64,000 nucleotides of DNA from NBLH01 sp050296515 (GTDB taxonomy: Bacteria; Bacteroidota; Bacteroidia; Bacteroidales; NBLH01), in NCBI GenBank assembly GCA_050296515.1, contig JBNKRJ010000118.1, forward strand, positions 4,251 through 68,250, in the 5' to 3' direction. Of this stretch, positions 8,791 to 16,360 are shown piece after piece. A program made the position numbers and the translations under genes. How positions within the stretch are numbered: the stretch's first letter is position 1; the number at the start of each line of letters is the position of its first letter. The notes below the pieces were generated by a model. It did not search any database. It worked only from the letters and a program-made list of their open reading frames with translations, and was not told the origin of the DNA.

Positions 8791-8816
8791 AAGGCTTTAC
8801 ATAGAGCCTTGATTTT
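8791..8816 (+). terminator. Rho-independent terminator at the end of the structured element
   Basis: AAGGCT (8791-8796) pairs with AGCCTT (8805-8810) across an 8-base loop, followed by GATTTTTT. It terminates plus-strand transcription coming through the structured element, or from the GH cluster. Confidence 0.55.
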
Positions 8817-8940
8817 TTATTCGTTCTTTCAGAACTTTATGAGATCGGCACTGTCTAAGTTGCTTCGTTTGGGGATTAAACCAAAAATGAAATGCGAACC
8901 TAACCTTGCGCATAAAGTTACAATCAACAAATTACAAAAT

Positions 8941-10347
8941 TCAAAAATCAATCGATTTTCCCCCAGTTTGATTTGGAGACTTATATCTTTCAACTATTTC
9001 CAACACCCTTACGAGATCCTTATCTTTAGGACTTGGGTAATAAGTATGTACTTCTTTTAAACAATCATCAATAACCTGGCAGGCTTCCGTATCCTTTCCT
9101 GCCTCAAACTTAAAAGCCATATCTTTTAGTGCCTGTGCCATTATTGCAATGGTATAATTCCGCTTTACCTCCTTGTCGACCACAAAACTTTTAGTTTCAT
9201 TACTATTAAAAATTAAAGTAGCATTTTTTGTAATTGATTCCCGTTTATTTGTCTTAATATCAAGATAATCAAAAGTAACTTTAACCTCCGATTCTTTGAG
9301 GTTCTTCTTCGCGTTGAATTTTAATAAAACAATTTGTGTCAAACAGCTATTCATATCATCCAGCTTAAACTGCACTTTATTACTGCCAATTTTGGGCTCA
9401 TAGCCATAAATATGGTTGATTTCAAGATCATTTTCAAACTCTACAGTGAGTAAAACATCCTTTGCCACAGGAGATAACAGGCTTTCCACCTCATCAATAA
9501 ATACTTTTTGTACATCTTCGCCCACCCCAACAAAATGATTGGCACCATTTCCATTTTTTGAGATTTGCCTTAACAAATCATAGTTTACACCGTACCCAAC
9601 TCCAATGGTCGAAATTACAATGCCTTGTTTATTATATTTCTCTGAATTTTTAAGAATATCTTCAGTCTTTGTCACACCACAATTGGTCTGACCATCAGTT
9701 AAAAGAATCACTTTATTGGGCCTGTTTTTATCTAAATTCTTAACAACTTCTTCGTACCCCATTACCATTCCGGCATTTAAATTGGTCGACCCACCTGGTG
9801 TTAACCCTGAAATAGCCAGTTTTATCAGTTTCCCATTGCCTACTTTTTGTGCTTGCAGAAGAGTTTCTGCCTCGCTATCGTAAACAACTATCGATAAAAT
9901 ATCATCAGGCCTAAGCCTGTCAACAAATTCATTTAAGGCAATTTTCAGCTTTCCAATTCTGTTATCCGAGGCCATCGAGCCACTTTTATCAATTACCAGG
10001 CTTATATTTACAGGTGGAATCTCTGAATAATCATCAAAAGCGTTGGTTGCAAACCCAATTTGCAAAACAGCTTCGTTGGTATTTGAATTTATGTACTTGT
10101 TTCCCCAACGTACATCCATTGCAACAGCCTCGTTCTGAGATGGTAATGGAATGTTGTGCTTGTGATAATTTAAATATTCTTCAACAATAATCTGGTTTGA
10201 AGCAACAATACCATTTGCTCTGGCTTGCGAAAATGAAGCGGACGAATATCCTATTTGCCCAAAAGAATTTATGCAATAAATTACAGTAAATAGAATAATA
10301 AGACCTAATTTTAATGTTTTCATTTCTTTATTTTTTAATTGTTTCAT
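8941..10347 (-). CDS. Secreted von Willebrand factor type A (vWA) domain protein
   Basis: 468 residues; a second in-frame Met at residue 9 (base 10323) gives an equally good signal peptide, MKTLKLGLII through NSFGQ. The vWA domain at about 112-290 has a complete MIDAS: Asp120-x-Ser122-x-Ser124 (DKSGS), Thr188 (GGSTN) and Asp218 (TDGQTN). It should therefore bind a divalent metal and a protein ligand. The arrangement resembles the YfbK-type secreted vWA proteins, with an N-terminal segment (FSQARANGIVASNQIIVEEY) and a beta-rich C-terminal half. It is divergent from the membrane regulator at 10504, with an 18-bp palindrome between them. The molecular partner is unknown. Confidence 0.85.
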   Translation of the reverse strand: MKQLKNKEMKTLKLGLIILFTVIYCINSFGQIGYSSASFSQARANGIVASNQIIVEEYLNYHKHNIPLPSQNEAVAMDVRWGNKYINSNTNEAVLQIGFATNAFDDYSEIPPVNISLVIDKSGSMASDNRIGKLKIALNEFVDRLRPDDILSIVVYDSEAETLLQAQKVGNGKLIKLAISGLTPGGSTNLNAGMVMGYEEVVKNLDKNRPNKVILLTDGQTNCGVTKTEDILKNSEKYNKQGIVISTIGVGYGVNYDLLRQISKNGNGANHFVGVGEDVQKVFIDEVESLLSPVAKDVLLTVEFENDLEINHIYGYEPKIGSNKVQFKLDDMNSCLTQIVLLKFNAKKNLKESEVKVTFDYLDIKTNKRESITKNATLIFNSNETKSFVVDKEVKRNYTIAIMAQALKDMAFKFEAGKDTEACQVIDDCLKEVHTYYPSPKDKDLVRVLEIVERYKSPNQTGGKSIDF

Positions 10348-10433
10348 GACTTTAAATTTTTGTGTGTGAATTCTTTTTTACCCAAAACAACGACAATTAA
10401 AAATGAGATGAAAACAAATGGTTGGTAAAACAT

Positions 10434-10451
10434 TTGTAAATTAATTTACAA
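10434..10451. promoter_or_regulatory. 18-bp perfect palindrome between divergent genes, candidate operator
   Basis: TTGTAAATTAATTTACAA is a perfect palindrome. A further TTGTAAAA half-site follows at 10453. It is centred between the divergent starts 10347 and 10504, the expected place for a shared operator. Confidence 0.5.
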
Positions 10452-10494
10452 CTTGTAAAATAGTATATACAAGCTATTTACTGTCTTAATTCAC

Positions 10495-10502
10495 TAACTT
10501 TG
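10495..10502 (+). promoter_or_regulatory. -7 promoter element for the 10504 gene
   Basis: TAACTTTG matches TAnnTTTG and ends one base before ATG 10504. Transcription from it would begin at or just inside the start codon, implying a leaderless mRNA or use of a later start. Confidence 0.45.
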
Positions 10503-10503
10503 T

Positions 10504-11451
10504 ATGATGAGTAAAAGCGATTTGGCTTACTTTAAATTGTTAAAAGAAGAGCTCGAAAAGAAGTATAAAACGAAACATGAATCGTGTAACCTTGAGATCA
10601 CAAAATGGAGGCAACAAGAGATTATCCGTTTTCAGGAATTAATGGAGCACGAAGTAAACGACAGGATAAGTGAAAAATGGTTTTACACGCACATAAAGAA
10701 TGAAAACAACAAAAAACTTCCAAGAATTGACACCTTAAACCTGTTGTGCCGATTTACGGGATATAAAGATTGGGAAAATTTTGTTGCAACCAATAATTTG
10801 AAAGGAACATTCAATAAAAAAATAACTTTTTCGAAATCAAAATTAAAGAAAGGAGCATGGATATCAGTGGCCGCAGTTTTAATTGTTTTTTTGGTAATTG
10901 CTTTTAGTAATGTTCAAATTTCAGCTCAGGAAAAATACATTTTTTGTTTTGTTGATTCAGATTTGGGAAACCCTATAAAAAATGCTGATATTGAGATACA
11001 TGTCTTACACGAAGATCAGTCGTCGGAATTAATAAAATGCAACTCGGAAGCTTGCTTTGAATACAAAACTGATAAACAAAAGATTCAATTTATTGTAAAA
11101 GCAGCTTACTATAAAACCGATACGATTGTAAGAATCTTAGACAAGGAAAAAGATAGCGAAATAATAAAGTTAAAACCAGATGATTACGCAACGATGATTC
11201 ACATTTTTTCCACCTCAAAAGTTGAGGATTGGGAAAAAAGAAGAAACCAGCTTAACGAAATGATAGCTGATAATGCTAAAATATATCAGGTGGATAACCT
11301 GGCAATCAGGGGCATAGAAATTTACAATAAAGAAGAATTCATTGATAAAATGACCATGCCGATTAATAGTTTGAAGAACATCAGAATAATTGAAAACCAG
11401 TATGTTGATGATAAAATTATTATGCTGAGATTTACGCAGGAAGTTGAATAA
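10504..11451 (+). CDS. Membrane protein with cytoplasmic N-terminal domain, putative transmembrane regulator
   Basis: 315 residues. Residues 1-100 are helical and charged, with a segment (SEKWFYTHIKN, then LPRIDTLNLLCRFTGYKDWENF) that resembles cytoplasmic helical domains seen in Bacteroidota membrane-bound regulators. One transmembrane helix follows at about 117-137, then an extracytoplasmic beta-rich region to about 215 (FVDSDLGNPIKNADIEI is reminiscent of a carboxypeptidase-regulatory strand) and a helical C-terminus. No known DNA-binding domain is certain. The gene is divergent from the secreted vWA protein with a palindromic candidate operator between, so it may control or sense that protein. 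Met2 (10507) is an alternative start. Confidence 0.6.
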   Translation: MMSKSDLAYFKLLKEELEKKYKTKHESCNLEITKWRQQEIIRFQELMEHEVNDRISEKWFYTHIKNENNKKLPRIDTLNLLCRFTGYKDWENFVATNNLKGTFNKKITFSKSKLKKGAWISVAAVLIVFLVIAFSNVQISAQEKYIFCFVDSDLGNPIKNADIEIHVLHEDQSSELIKCNSEACFEYKTDKQKIQFIVKAAYYKTDTIVRILDKEKDSEIIKLKPDDYATMIHIFSTSKVEDWEKRRNQLNEMIADNAKIYQVDNLAIRGIEIYNKEEFIDKMTMPINSLKNIRIIENQYVDDKIIMLRFTQEVE

Positions 11452-11524
11452 ATAAAAAAATGAATATTCGGTAATTTATGCCAAAATCAAGGAATTTAGC
11501 CGAAAATAAATTTGTTTACCCCAA

Positions 11525-11593
11525 CCCTTAAGGGAGCAAATTGATTTTCTTCACACCCTTAAGGGCAGGGGTAAATGAAGAAAGTCAATTTGC
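11525..11593. repeat. Long hairpin with nested CCCTTAAGGG palindromes
   Basis: The arm 11536-11553 (GCAAATTGATTTTCTTCA) pairs at 17 of 18 positions with 11576-11593 (TGAAGAAAGTCAATTTGC) across a 22-base loop. The 10-bp palindrome CCCTTAAGGG occurs at 11525-11534 and again in the loop at 11556-11565. It sits between two same-strand genes and may be a mobile palindromic repeat. Confidence 0.6.
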
Positions 11594-11637
11594 GGTTGGA
11601 ATAGACTACAGCAGAATCACGAATTAAAATTATTGAA

Positions 11638-12261
11638 ATGGAAAAAATAAGATATATCAAATTGGCTGCGATACTTCTATTTTTAATCTTTCAGATTAAA
11701 GCCAATTCACAGGCAATAGGTAACGAAACCAACCAGCTTGAACAAACATTTACTACAAAAAAACTTTCCAGCTTTCAACTGAAAGGTTTTGAGGCACGCG
11801 CCATTCAAAAAATACGCGATTTTGGAGATTACATCAGCCTGCTTTCAAACAAAGATTACGATTTAAAGCTGCGAAAACAGGCCATTCAGATGTTTGAAGG
11901 CTTATTTCAAAACAAAACGGTAGTAATTAATAACCCTGAAAAAGAGCTGATAAATTCAAAAAAAACAGATATTGAAGCTTATTCAAAAGCTATCCTGGAA
12001 AGCAAATACTCCGAAGTAAAAGTAAAAATCATCGACATTCAGCTTACAGAGCAATTACAACCTGTAAAAAACAACACTTACAAAGGCATTATCTCTTTTA
12101 AACAAAAGAATCAATATTTTAAGGATAAGTCACTGATAAACAGCAACACCAAGACAAAACAAGTTGAAATTTTATTGGTCAAAACCACCAAAAACTTTGG
12201 TAATAAAAAAGAGCAGGTTTGGAATGTGTTTTTGGGTGAGATTGGAATAATTGATAATTAA
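11638..12261 (+). CDS. Secreted protein of unknown function
   Basis: 207 residues, not recognised. A signal peptide MEKIRYIKLAAILLFLIFQI ends near NSQA at about residue 25. The mature part is helical at first (FEARAIQKIRDFGDYISLLSNKDYD) and then alternates strands, with SKYSEVKVKIIDIQL and a near-terminal TKNFGNKKEQVWNVFLGEI. The shape (exported, one helical half, one beta half) resembles small NTF2-like periplasmic proteins, but that is only a guess. It follows the membrane protein at 10504 on the same strand, separated by a long hairpin. Confidence 0.6.
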   Translation: MEKIRYIKLAAILLFLIFQIKANSQAIGNETNQLEQTFTTKKLSSFQLKGFEARAIQKIRDFGDYISLLSNKDYDLKLRKQAIQMFEGLFQNKTVVINNPEKELINSKKTDIEAYSKAILESKYSEVKVKIIDIQLTEQLQPVKNNTYKGIISFKQKNQYFKDKSLINSNTKTKQVEILLVKTTKNFGNKKEQVWNVFLGEIGIIDN

Positions 12262-12376
12262 TGATTGACATTAGATAATTAATCATTGGTCATTCAAAGA
12301 AAACAGCTGCAAGGGTTACAATGACTAAATAATATACGATTGATGTTCCATTTACCTATAGAGCAAAAATCAGATT

Positions 12377-12817
12377 CTAATTCCTCTTTTCAAATGGAAC
12401 AATTTCCCCCTTTTCCACATAATTCTTTAAGCCATTCAACAACATTGCCCAGCAAAAAGATGAATGTTTGAAATGAAAATTACATTCGGGCCAGCCTTTG
12501 TGCCAAAATTTAACATGCACTTTACCATCAGTTTGCTCCAAGTCAAATCCGAAACTGGTGGGGTTCCAATTCGCATCTGACCTGGTCATTTTTATATGAA
12601 AAGTCTCATTAGGAATTAACATTACAACTTTACCAAACCAGTTGTAATCATCACCAAAATAGAAATTATACTCCTGCCCTACCTCAGTAACTCCCTTGCA
12701 CTTTAAAGGCCACCAATTGATTAAATGCTTCGGTTGACTCACAGCCTCATACACCTTTTCAACAGTTGAATCAATAAAAAGATCGTGGTAAATATCAAAA
12801 GACTTTTCAGTTTCCAT
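12377..12817 (-). CDS. SRPBCC/AHSA1-like (START-fold) protein
   Basis: 146 residues. The opening SFDIYHDLFIDSTVEKVYEAVSQPKHLINWW is the typical start of the START-like SRPBCC fold (Aha1 C-terminal-like, often annotated activator of Hsp90 ATPase homologue), which forms a hydrophobic ligand pocket. The end, FCWAMLLNGLKNYVEKGE, is the C-terminal helix of the fold. Length is normal. No ligand or partner can be inferred, and the neighbours are unrelated. It is convergent with the secreted protein gene ending at 12261. Confidence 0.82.
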   Translation of the reverse strand: METEKSFDIYHDLFIDSTVEKVYEAVSQPKHLINWWPLKCKGVTEVGQEYNFYFGDDYNWFGKVVMLIPNETFHIKMTRSDANWNPTSFGFDLEQTDGKVHVKFWHKGWPECNFHFKHSSFCWAMLLNGLKNYVEKGEIVPFEKRN

Positions 12818-13082
12818 TGGTTGTTTTAGTTGGTTGGTTAATTCATCTAAATTTAAGAAGAAATGCGATGGAAAATCATTGCTTATTTGTAAAGATTATA
12901 ATTCTGCCTCATCTTTAAACATATTTTCTGCTTTCTAATAATTCACAATTAGAATTTTGCAACAAACATCTTGGGCGTTCTTCGACAAAAACCTTTAGCC
13001 TCATGACCGAAGGGAATAATCCGTGCTGCGTGCTACACCATTGAGTAGATGAGCGAACAGGATATTTTTTCTTGATTTTTTG

Positions 13083-13108
13083 GTTCTTTTTCATCAAGGA
13101 AAAAGAAC
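13083..13108. repeat. Perfect hairpin in the 12818-13239 gap
   Basis: GTTCTTTTTC (13083-13092) and GAAAAAGAAC (13099-13108) are perfect complements around the loop ATCAAG. The surrounding gap of 422 bases holds no convincing gene; a 60-codon minus-strand frame across it is an incidental translation. The motif resembles a repeat common in Bacteroidota intergenic DNA (from memory, not searched). Confidence 0.55.
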
Positions 13109-13239
13109 AAGAAAAAAGCTCAAAAGCATTCCAGGTTATAACTTATAAAATTTAACGAAAAGTCTTCTTAACTTTATGGAATCCCTCCCAAAAACAAATC
13201 TTATTAGTACATTTATAAAACAAATTTAAACTCACAAAT

Positions 13240-16209
13240 ATGAAACACCTTGTTTACCTCATCACCCTTACAATCAGCCTGATATCAGCAGGACTATTCA
13301 ATCAAAGCTGTCATCAAAAAGCCCATTCCGAAACCTTTCAGAGATATCAACAAGAAGAGGAAATTGACACCCTTCCCTCTCCACCTGACACTATTCCGGT
13401 TTTAAAAATAAAAGGAGAAAAAGGCAGCATTCGCATGAGTGAGTTAACTGTAAATGTTGAGGTATTAGGTAACATTGCCCGCACCACCATGGAAATGAAC
13501 TTCGAAAACAGCACAGACAGAATCCTCGAAGGTGAACTGAATTTCCCGTTAGGCGAAGGCCAGACAGTGACCCGCTTTGCCATGGATGTAAACGGCAAAA
13601 TGCGCGAAGGAGTTGTGGTTGAAAAAGAAAAAGGCCAACAGGTGTTTGAAGCCATTGTGAGAAAAAATATTGACCCTGGTTTGTTAGAAAAAACCCAGGG
13701 AAATAATTTCAAAGCACGTGTGTATTCAGTTCCTGCAAAAGGAAACAAACGTATTATCATTGCCTATGAACAGGAATTAATTGGAACGGAAAAAGGGAAT
13801 TTATTCCTGTTGCCACTTCAATTCAAAGAAAAGATGAACAAATTCAGTATTCGTGTGGAAGTGTTTAAGCAAGAGACAAAACCAGTACTTGAAAAGAACG
13901 AGCTCACCAATATTGAATTTGAAAGGTGGAACGAATCTTATATCGCCAAAAAAGAATTTACTGATTATGTTGCCAATAAGCAACTTGGTTTTGCCATTCC
14001 ACCAACCAGTAATATCTATCAAACTTATGTTGAAAAAGCAACCAAACAAGTTGATGATGATTATTTCTATATCAACCTGAAACCTGAAAAACAATGGCTG
14101 GCAAAAACGGTTCCTTCGAAAATCTGTATTTTGTATGATGTTTCTTCATCAGTACAAAAAAAGGATACGTTGAAAGAAATCGCTGTTTTAGACAACTATT
14201 TTTCATCGATGAAAAGTGTTAAAATACAGCTGGTTACTTTCAGCAACGAAATTCATAGCAACGAGCAATTCGAAATTAAAAAAGGCAACTGGGACGAATT
14301 AAAAAACAAACTCAAAAATCCTTCTTACGATGGTGCCACTCAATTAGGTGCGCTGGATTTATCAAAGTTCGACTGCAATGAATTTATTTTAATCACTGAC
14401 GGGATTTCCAATTTTGGTAAATCAGAAATAAAAACCGGTAAAAAACCTGTAATGGTCATTAGTTCAACACAATCGGCAGACTTTTCTTACTTAAAATACA
14501 TCGCAACAGCAACTGGTGGTCAATTCATAAATCTAATGAATGTGACTGTTGATCAAGCCTTTAAGAAATTAACTTCGCAGCCCTATCAATTTATTTCAGC
14601 AACTTATGATAAAGATGCTCTTGTAGAGGTGTATCCATCAATACCCAGTAATTTCAAAACTAATTTCTCGTTAGCCGGGCAATTAAAAGCTGAAAATGCT
14701 GAAATTACCCTGAATTTTGGTTTTGGAAGTAAGGTTGTTGAGTCTGTTAAAGTAAAATTAAATAAAAAGGATCTGATGGCAGATAATAACCTGGTCAGTA
14801 GGATATGGGCCCAAAAGAAAATTTCGGAACTGGACATGCTTTACGAAAAAAACAAGGATGAAATCATTGCCCTTGGGAAAAAGCATTCCATTGTCACCCG
14901 AAATACCTCGTTAATTGTGCTCGACAGAATTGAAGATTATGTTCAGTATGAGATAGTTCCACCAAAAGAACTGCAAAAAGAATATTTCGAAATAGTTGAA
15001 AATCAAAACAAATCAAAACAAAGATTTGAGCAGGAACAACTTGAAAAGGTGGTTGAATACTTTAATACACGCATTAATTGGTGGGAAACTAAATACACCA
15101 AGGAAAAGAAAATAGTTGAAAATGATCCCCAAAAAGGAAATGCAACTGATACTACCAGGGTTCCTGCAATGGATGGTCCTGAAGAAGAAATTACAGAAAG
15201 CAGTGAATCATCAGTGGTAATGTTGGTTGAAGACCAGGAAGAAGTCAGTAATGAATTTAATTTGGTTGATAGTAAGAAAAAAGACAAAAGTGAAAAAGAA
15301 CGGGTTTCCAGCATCAAGCTAAACGCATGGGATCCTCAAACACCCTACATGACTGAAATTAAAGAAGCTCAAAATAAATATCAGACCTACCTGGAATTGA
15401 AAAAGACCTATGCCTCTACCCCATCGTTTTACCTTGATGTTGCCAACTATTTTGTAAAGCTTGGCGATAAAAAACTTGGTTTGCGCATTTTGTCAAACAT
15501 TGCCGAAATGGAAGTGCAAAATCATGAGCTAATGCGTATTCTGGCACATCGCCTTGAGCAATTGGAATATTATGATTTAGCTATTACTATTTACGAAGAA
15601 GTGGTGAAAATAAGATCGGAAGAACCTCAGTCTTTCAGAGATTTATCGCTTTGCCTGGCGGCTGACAAACAATATCAAAAAGCCTTAGACATTATTTACA
15701 AAGCCATAAAAAAACCATGGGACAGTCGTTTCCCTGAAGTAGAAGGAATTATGGCAGTTGAAATGAACCGGATTATTAGCAAAGCAGGTTCAGCAGTTGA
15801 TACAAAAGCTGTTGATAAACGTTTAATCAAAGATATGCCTGTGGATATTCGAATTGTATTGAACTGGGATACAGATAATTCCGACATGGATCTTTGGGTA
15901 ACTGATCCTTATGAAGTAAAATGTTTCTATTCGCATCCATTAACTTATACGGGTGGAAGAATGTCGCGCGATTTTACAGGTGGCTATGGTCCTGAGGAAT
16001 TTATGATTAAAGAAGCACTGACAGGCCAATACAAAGTACAGGCAAACTATTATGGTTCAAGAGCTCAAAAAATCACCGGCCCGACTACCATTTACCTTGA
16101 AATATACACCAACTACGGCAAACCAAACGAAAAAAAGGAAACCATTACCATGCAACTGGCCGAAAAAGCAGAGGTAGTTGATATTGGGGTGATGGAGTTT
16201 GGGAAATAA
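13240..16209 (+). CDS. VIT-vWA-TPR-DUF2135 lipoprotein, first gene of the signalling island
   Basis: 989 residues. The signal peptide ends in a lipobox-like NQSC near residue 24. Residues about 50-185 form a VIT domain (vault/inter-alpha-trypsin; EGELNFPLGEGQTVTRFAMD, then VVEKEKGQQVFEAIVR). A vWA domain spans about 295-455 with Asp300-x-Ser-x-Ser (DVSSS) and ITDGISN; the MIDAS looks complete. An acidic low-complexity linker lies at about 640-690, TPR-like helices at about 708-820, and a C-terminal DUF2135 (YfaP-like) beta domain at about 866-987 with LNWDTDNSDMDLWVTDP. It is probably anchored facing the periplasm or outside and binds partners through its metal site. It is first in a run of eight same-strand genes and may be the extracytoplasmic partner of the kinases' FGE domains (inference). 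Confidence 0.88.
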   Translation: MKHLVYLITLTISLISAGLFNQSCHQKAHSETFQRYQQEEEIDTLPSPPDTIPVLKIKGEKGSIRMSELTVNVEVLGNIARTTMEMNFENSTDRILEGELNFPLGEGQTVTRFAMDVNGKMREGVVVEKEKGQQVFEAIVRKNIDPGLLEKTQGNNFKARVYSVPAKGNKRIIIAYEQELIGTEKGNLFLLPLQFKEKMNKFSIRVEVFKQETKPVLEKNELTNIEFERWNESYIAKKEFTDYVANKQLGFAIPPTSNIYQTYVEKATKQVDDDYFYINLKPEKQWLAKTVPSKICILYDVSSSVQKKDTLKEIAVLDNYFSSMKSVKIQLVTFSNEIHSNEQFEIKKGNWDELKNKLKNPSYDGATQLGALDLSKFDCNEFILITDGISNFGKSEIKTGKKPVMVISSTQSADFSYLKYIATATGGQFINLMNVTVDQAFKKLTSQPYQFISATYDKDALVEVYPSIPSNFKTNFSLAGQLKAENAEITLNFGFGSKVVESVKVKLNKKDLMADNNLVSRIWAQKKISELDMLYEKNKDEIIALGKKHSIVTRNTSLIVLDRIEDYVQYEIVPPKELQKEYFEIVENQNKSKQRFEQEQLEKVVEYFNTRINWWETKYTKEKKIVENDPQKGNATDTTRVPAMDGPEEEITESSESSVVMLVEDQEEVSNEFNLVDSKKKDKSEKERVSSIKLNAWDPQTPYMTEIKEAQNKYQTYLELKKTYASTPSFYLDVANYFVKLGDKKLGLRILSNIAEMEVQNHELMRILAHRLEQLEYYDLAITIYEEVVKIRSEEPQSFRDLSLCLAADKQYQKALDIIYKAIKKPWDSRFPEVEGIMAVEMNRIISKAGSAVDTKAVDKRLIKDMPVDIRIVLNWDTDNSDMDLWVTDPYEVKCFYSHPLTYTGGRMSRDFTGGYGPEEFMIKEALTGQYKVQANYYGSRAQKITGPTTIYLEIYTNYGKPNEKKETITMQLAEKAEVVDIGVMEFGK

Positions 16210-16221
16210 AATAACTTTTTC

Positions 16222-16282
16222 ACCACAGAGAACACAGATTTCCACAGATTATTTTTCTGTGTTAATCTGTGCTTTTTGTGGT
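16222..16282. repeat. Long imperfect palindrome, ACCACA/CACAGATT family, copy 1
   Basis: Nested arms: ACCACA (16222-16227) with TGTGGT (16277-16282), CACAGATT (16233-16240) with AATCTGTG (16264-16271), and CACAGA (16243-16248) with TCTGTG (16256-16261). It shares sequence and layout with the palindromes at 31734 and 61792. It may attenuate transcription between the vWA gene and the rest of the island. Confidence 0.65.
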
Positions 16283-16322
16283 AAAGATTCTTATGTTCAA
16301 GTCCATCTCTAAACAAAAATCA

Positions 16323-16330
16323 CTAACTTT
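16323..16330 (+). promoter_or_regulatory. -7 promoter element inside the island
   Basis: TAACTTTG fits TAnnTTTG and lies 30 bases before ATG 16361, just after the palindrome. It suggests that the coiled-coil gene and those after it have their own promoter. Confidence 0.45.
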
Positions 16331-16360
16331 GGAATAAACTTAACCAATTCTGTTTATCCT

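Noticed and set aside
8676..8816. Structured element as the 3' end of a group II intron or a tRNA-like structure
   Set aside because: No intron-encoded protein or recognisable domain V is adjacent, and the GTTCGAA near the hairpin tip is not in a tRNA T-arm context.
12915..13097. A 60-codon minus-strand frame before the island
   Set aside because: It begins in the perfect hairpin at 13083-13108 and reads through intergenic repeat-like sequence. No family resemblance.
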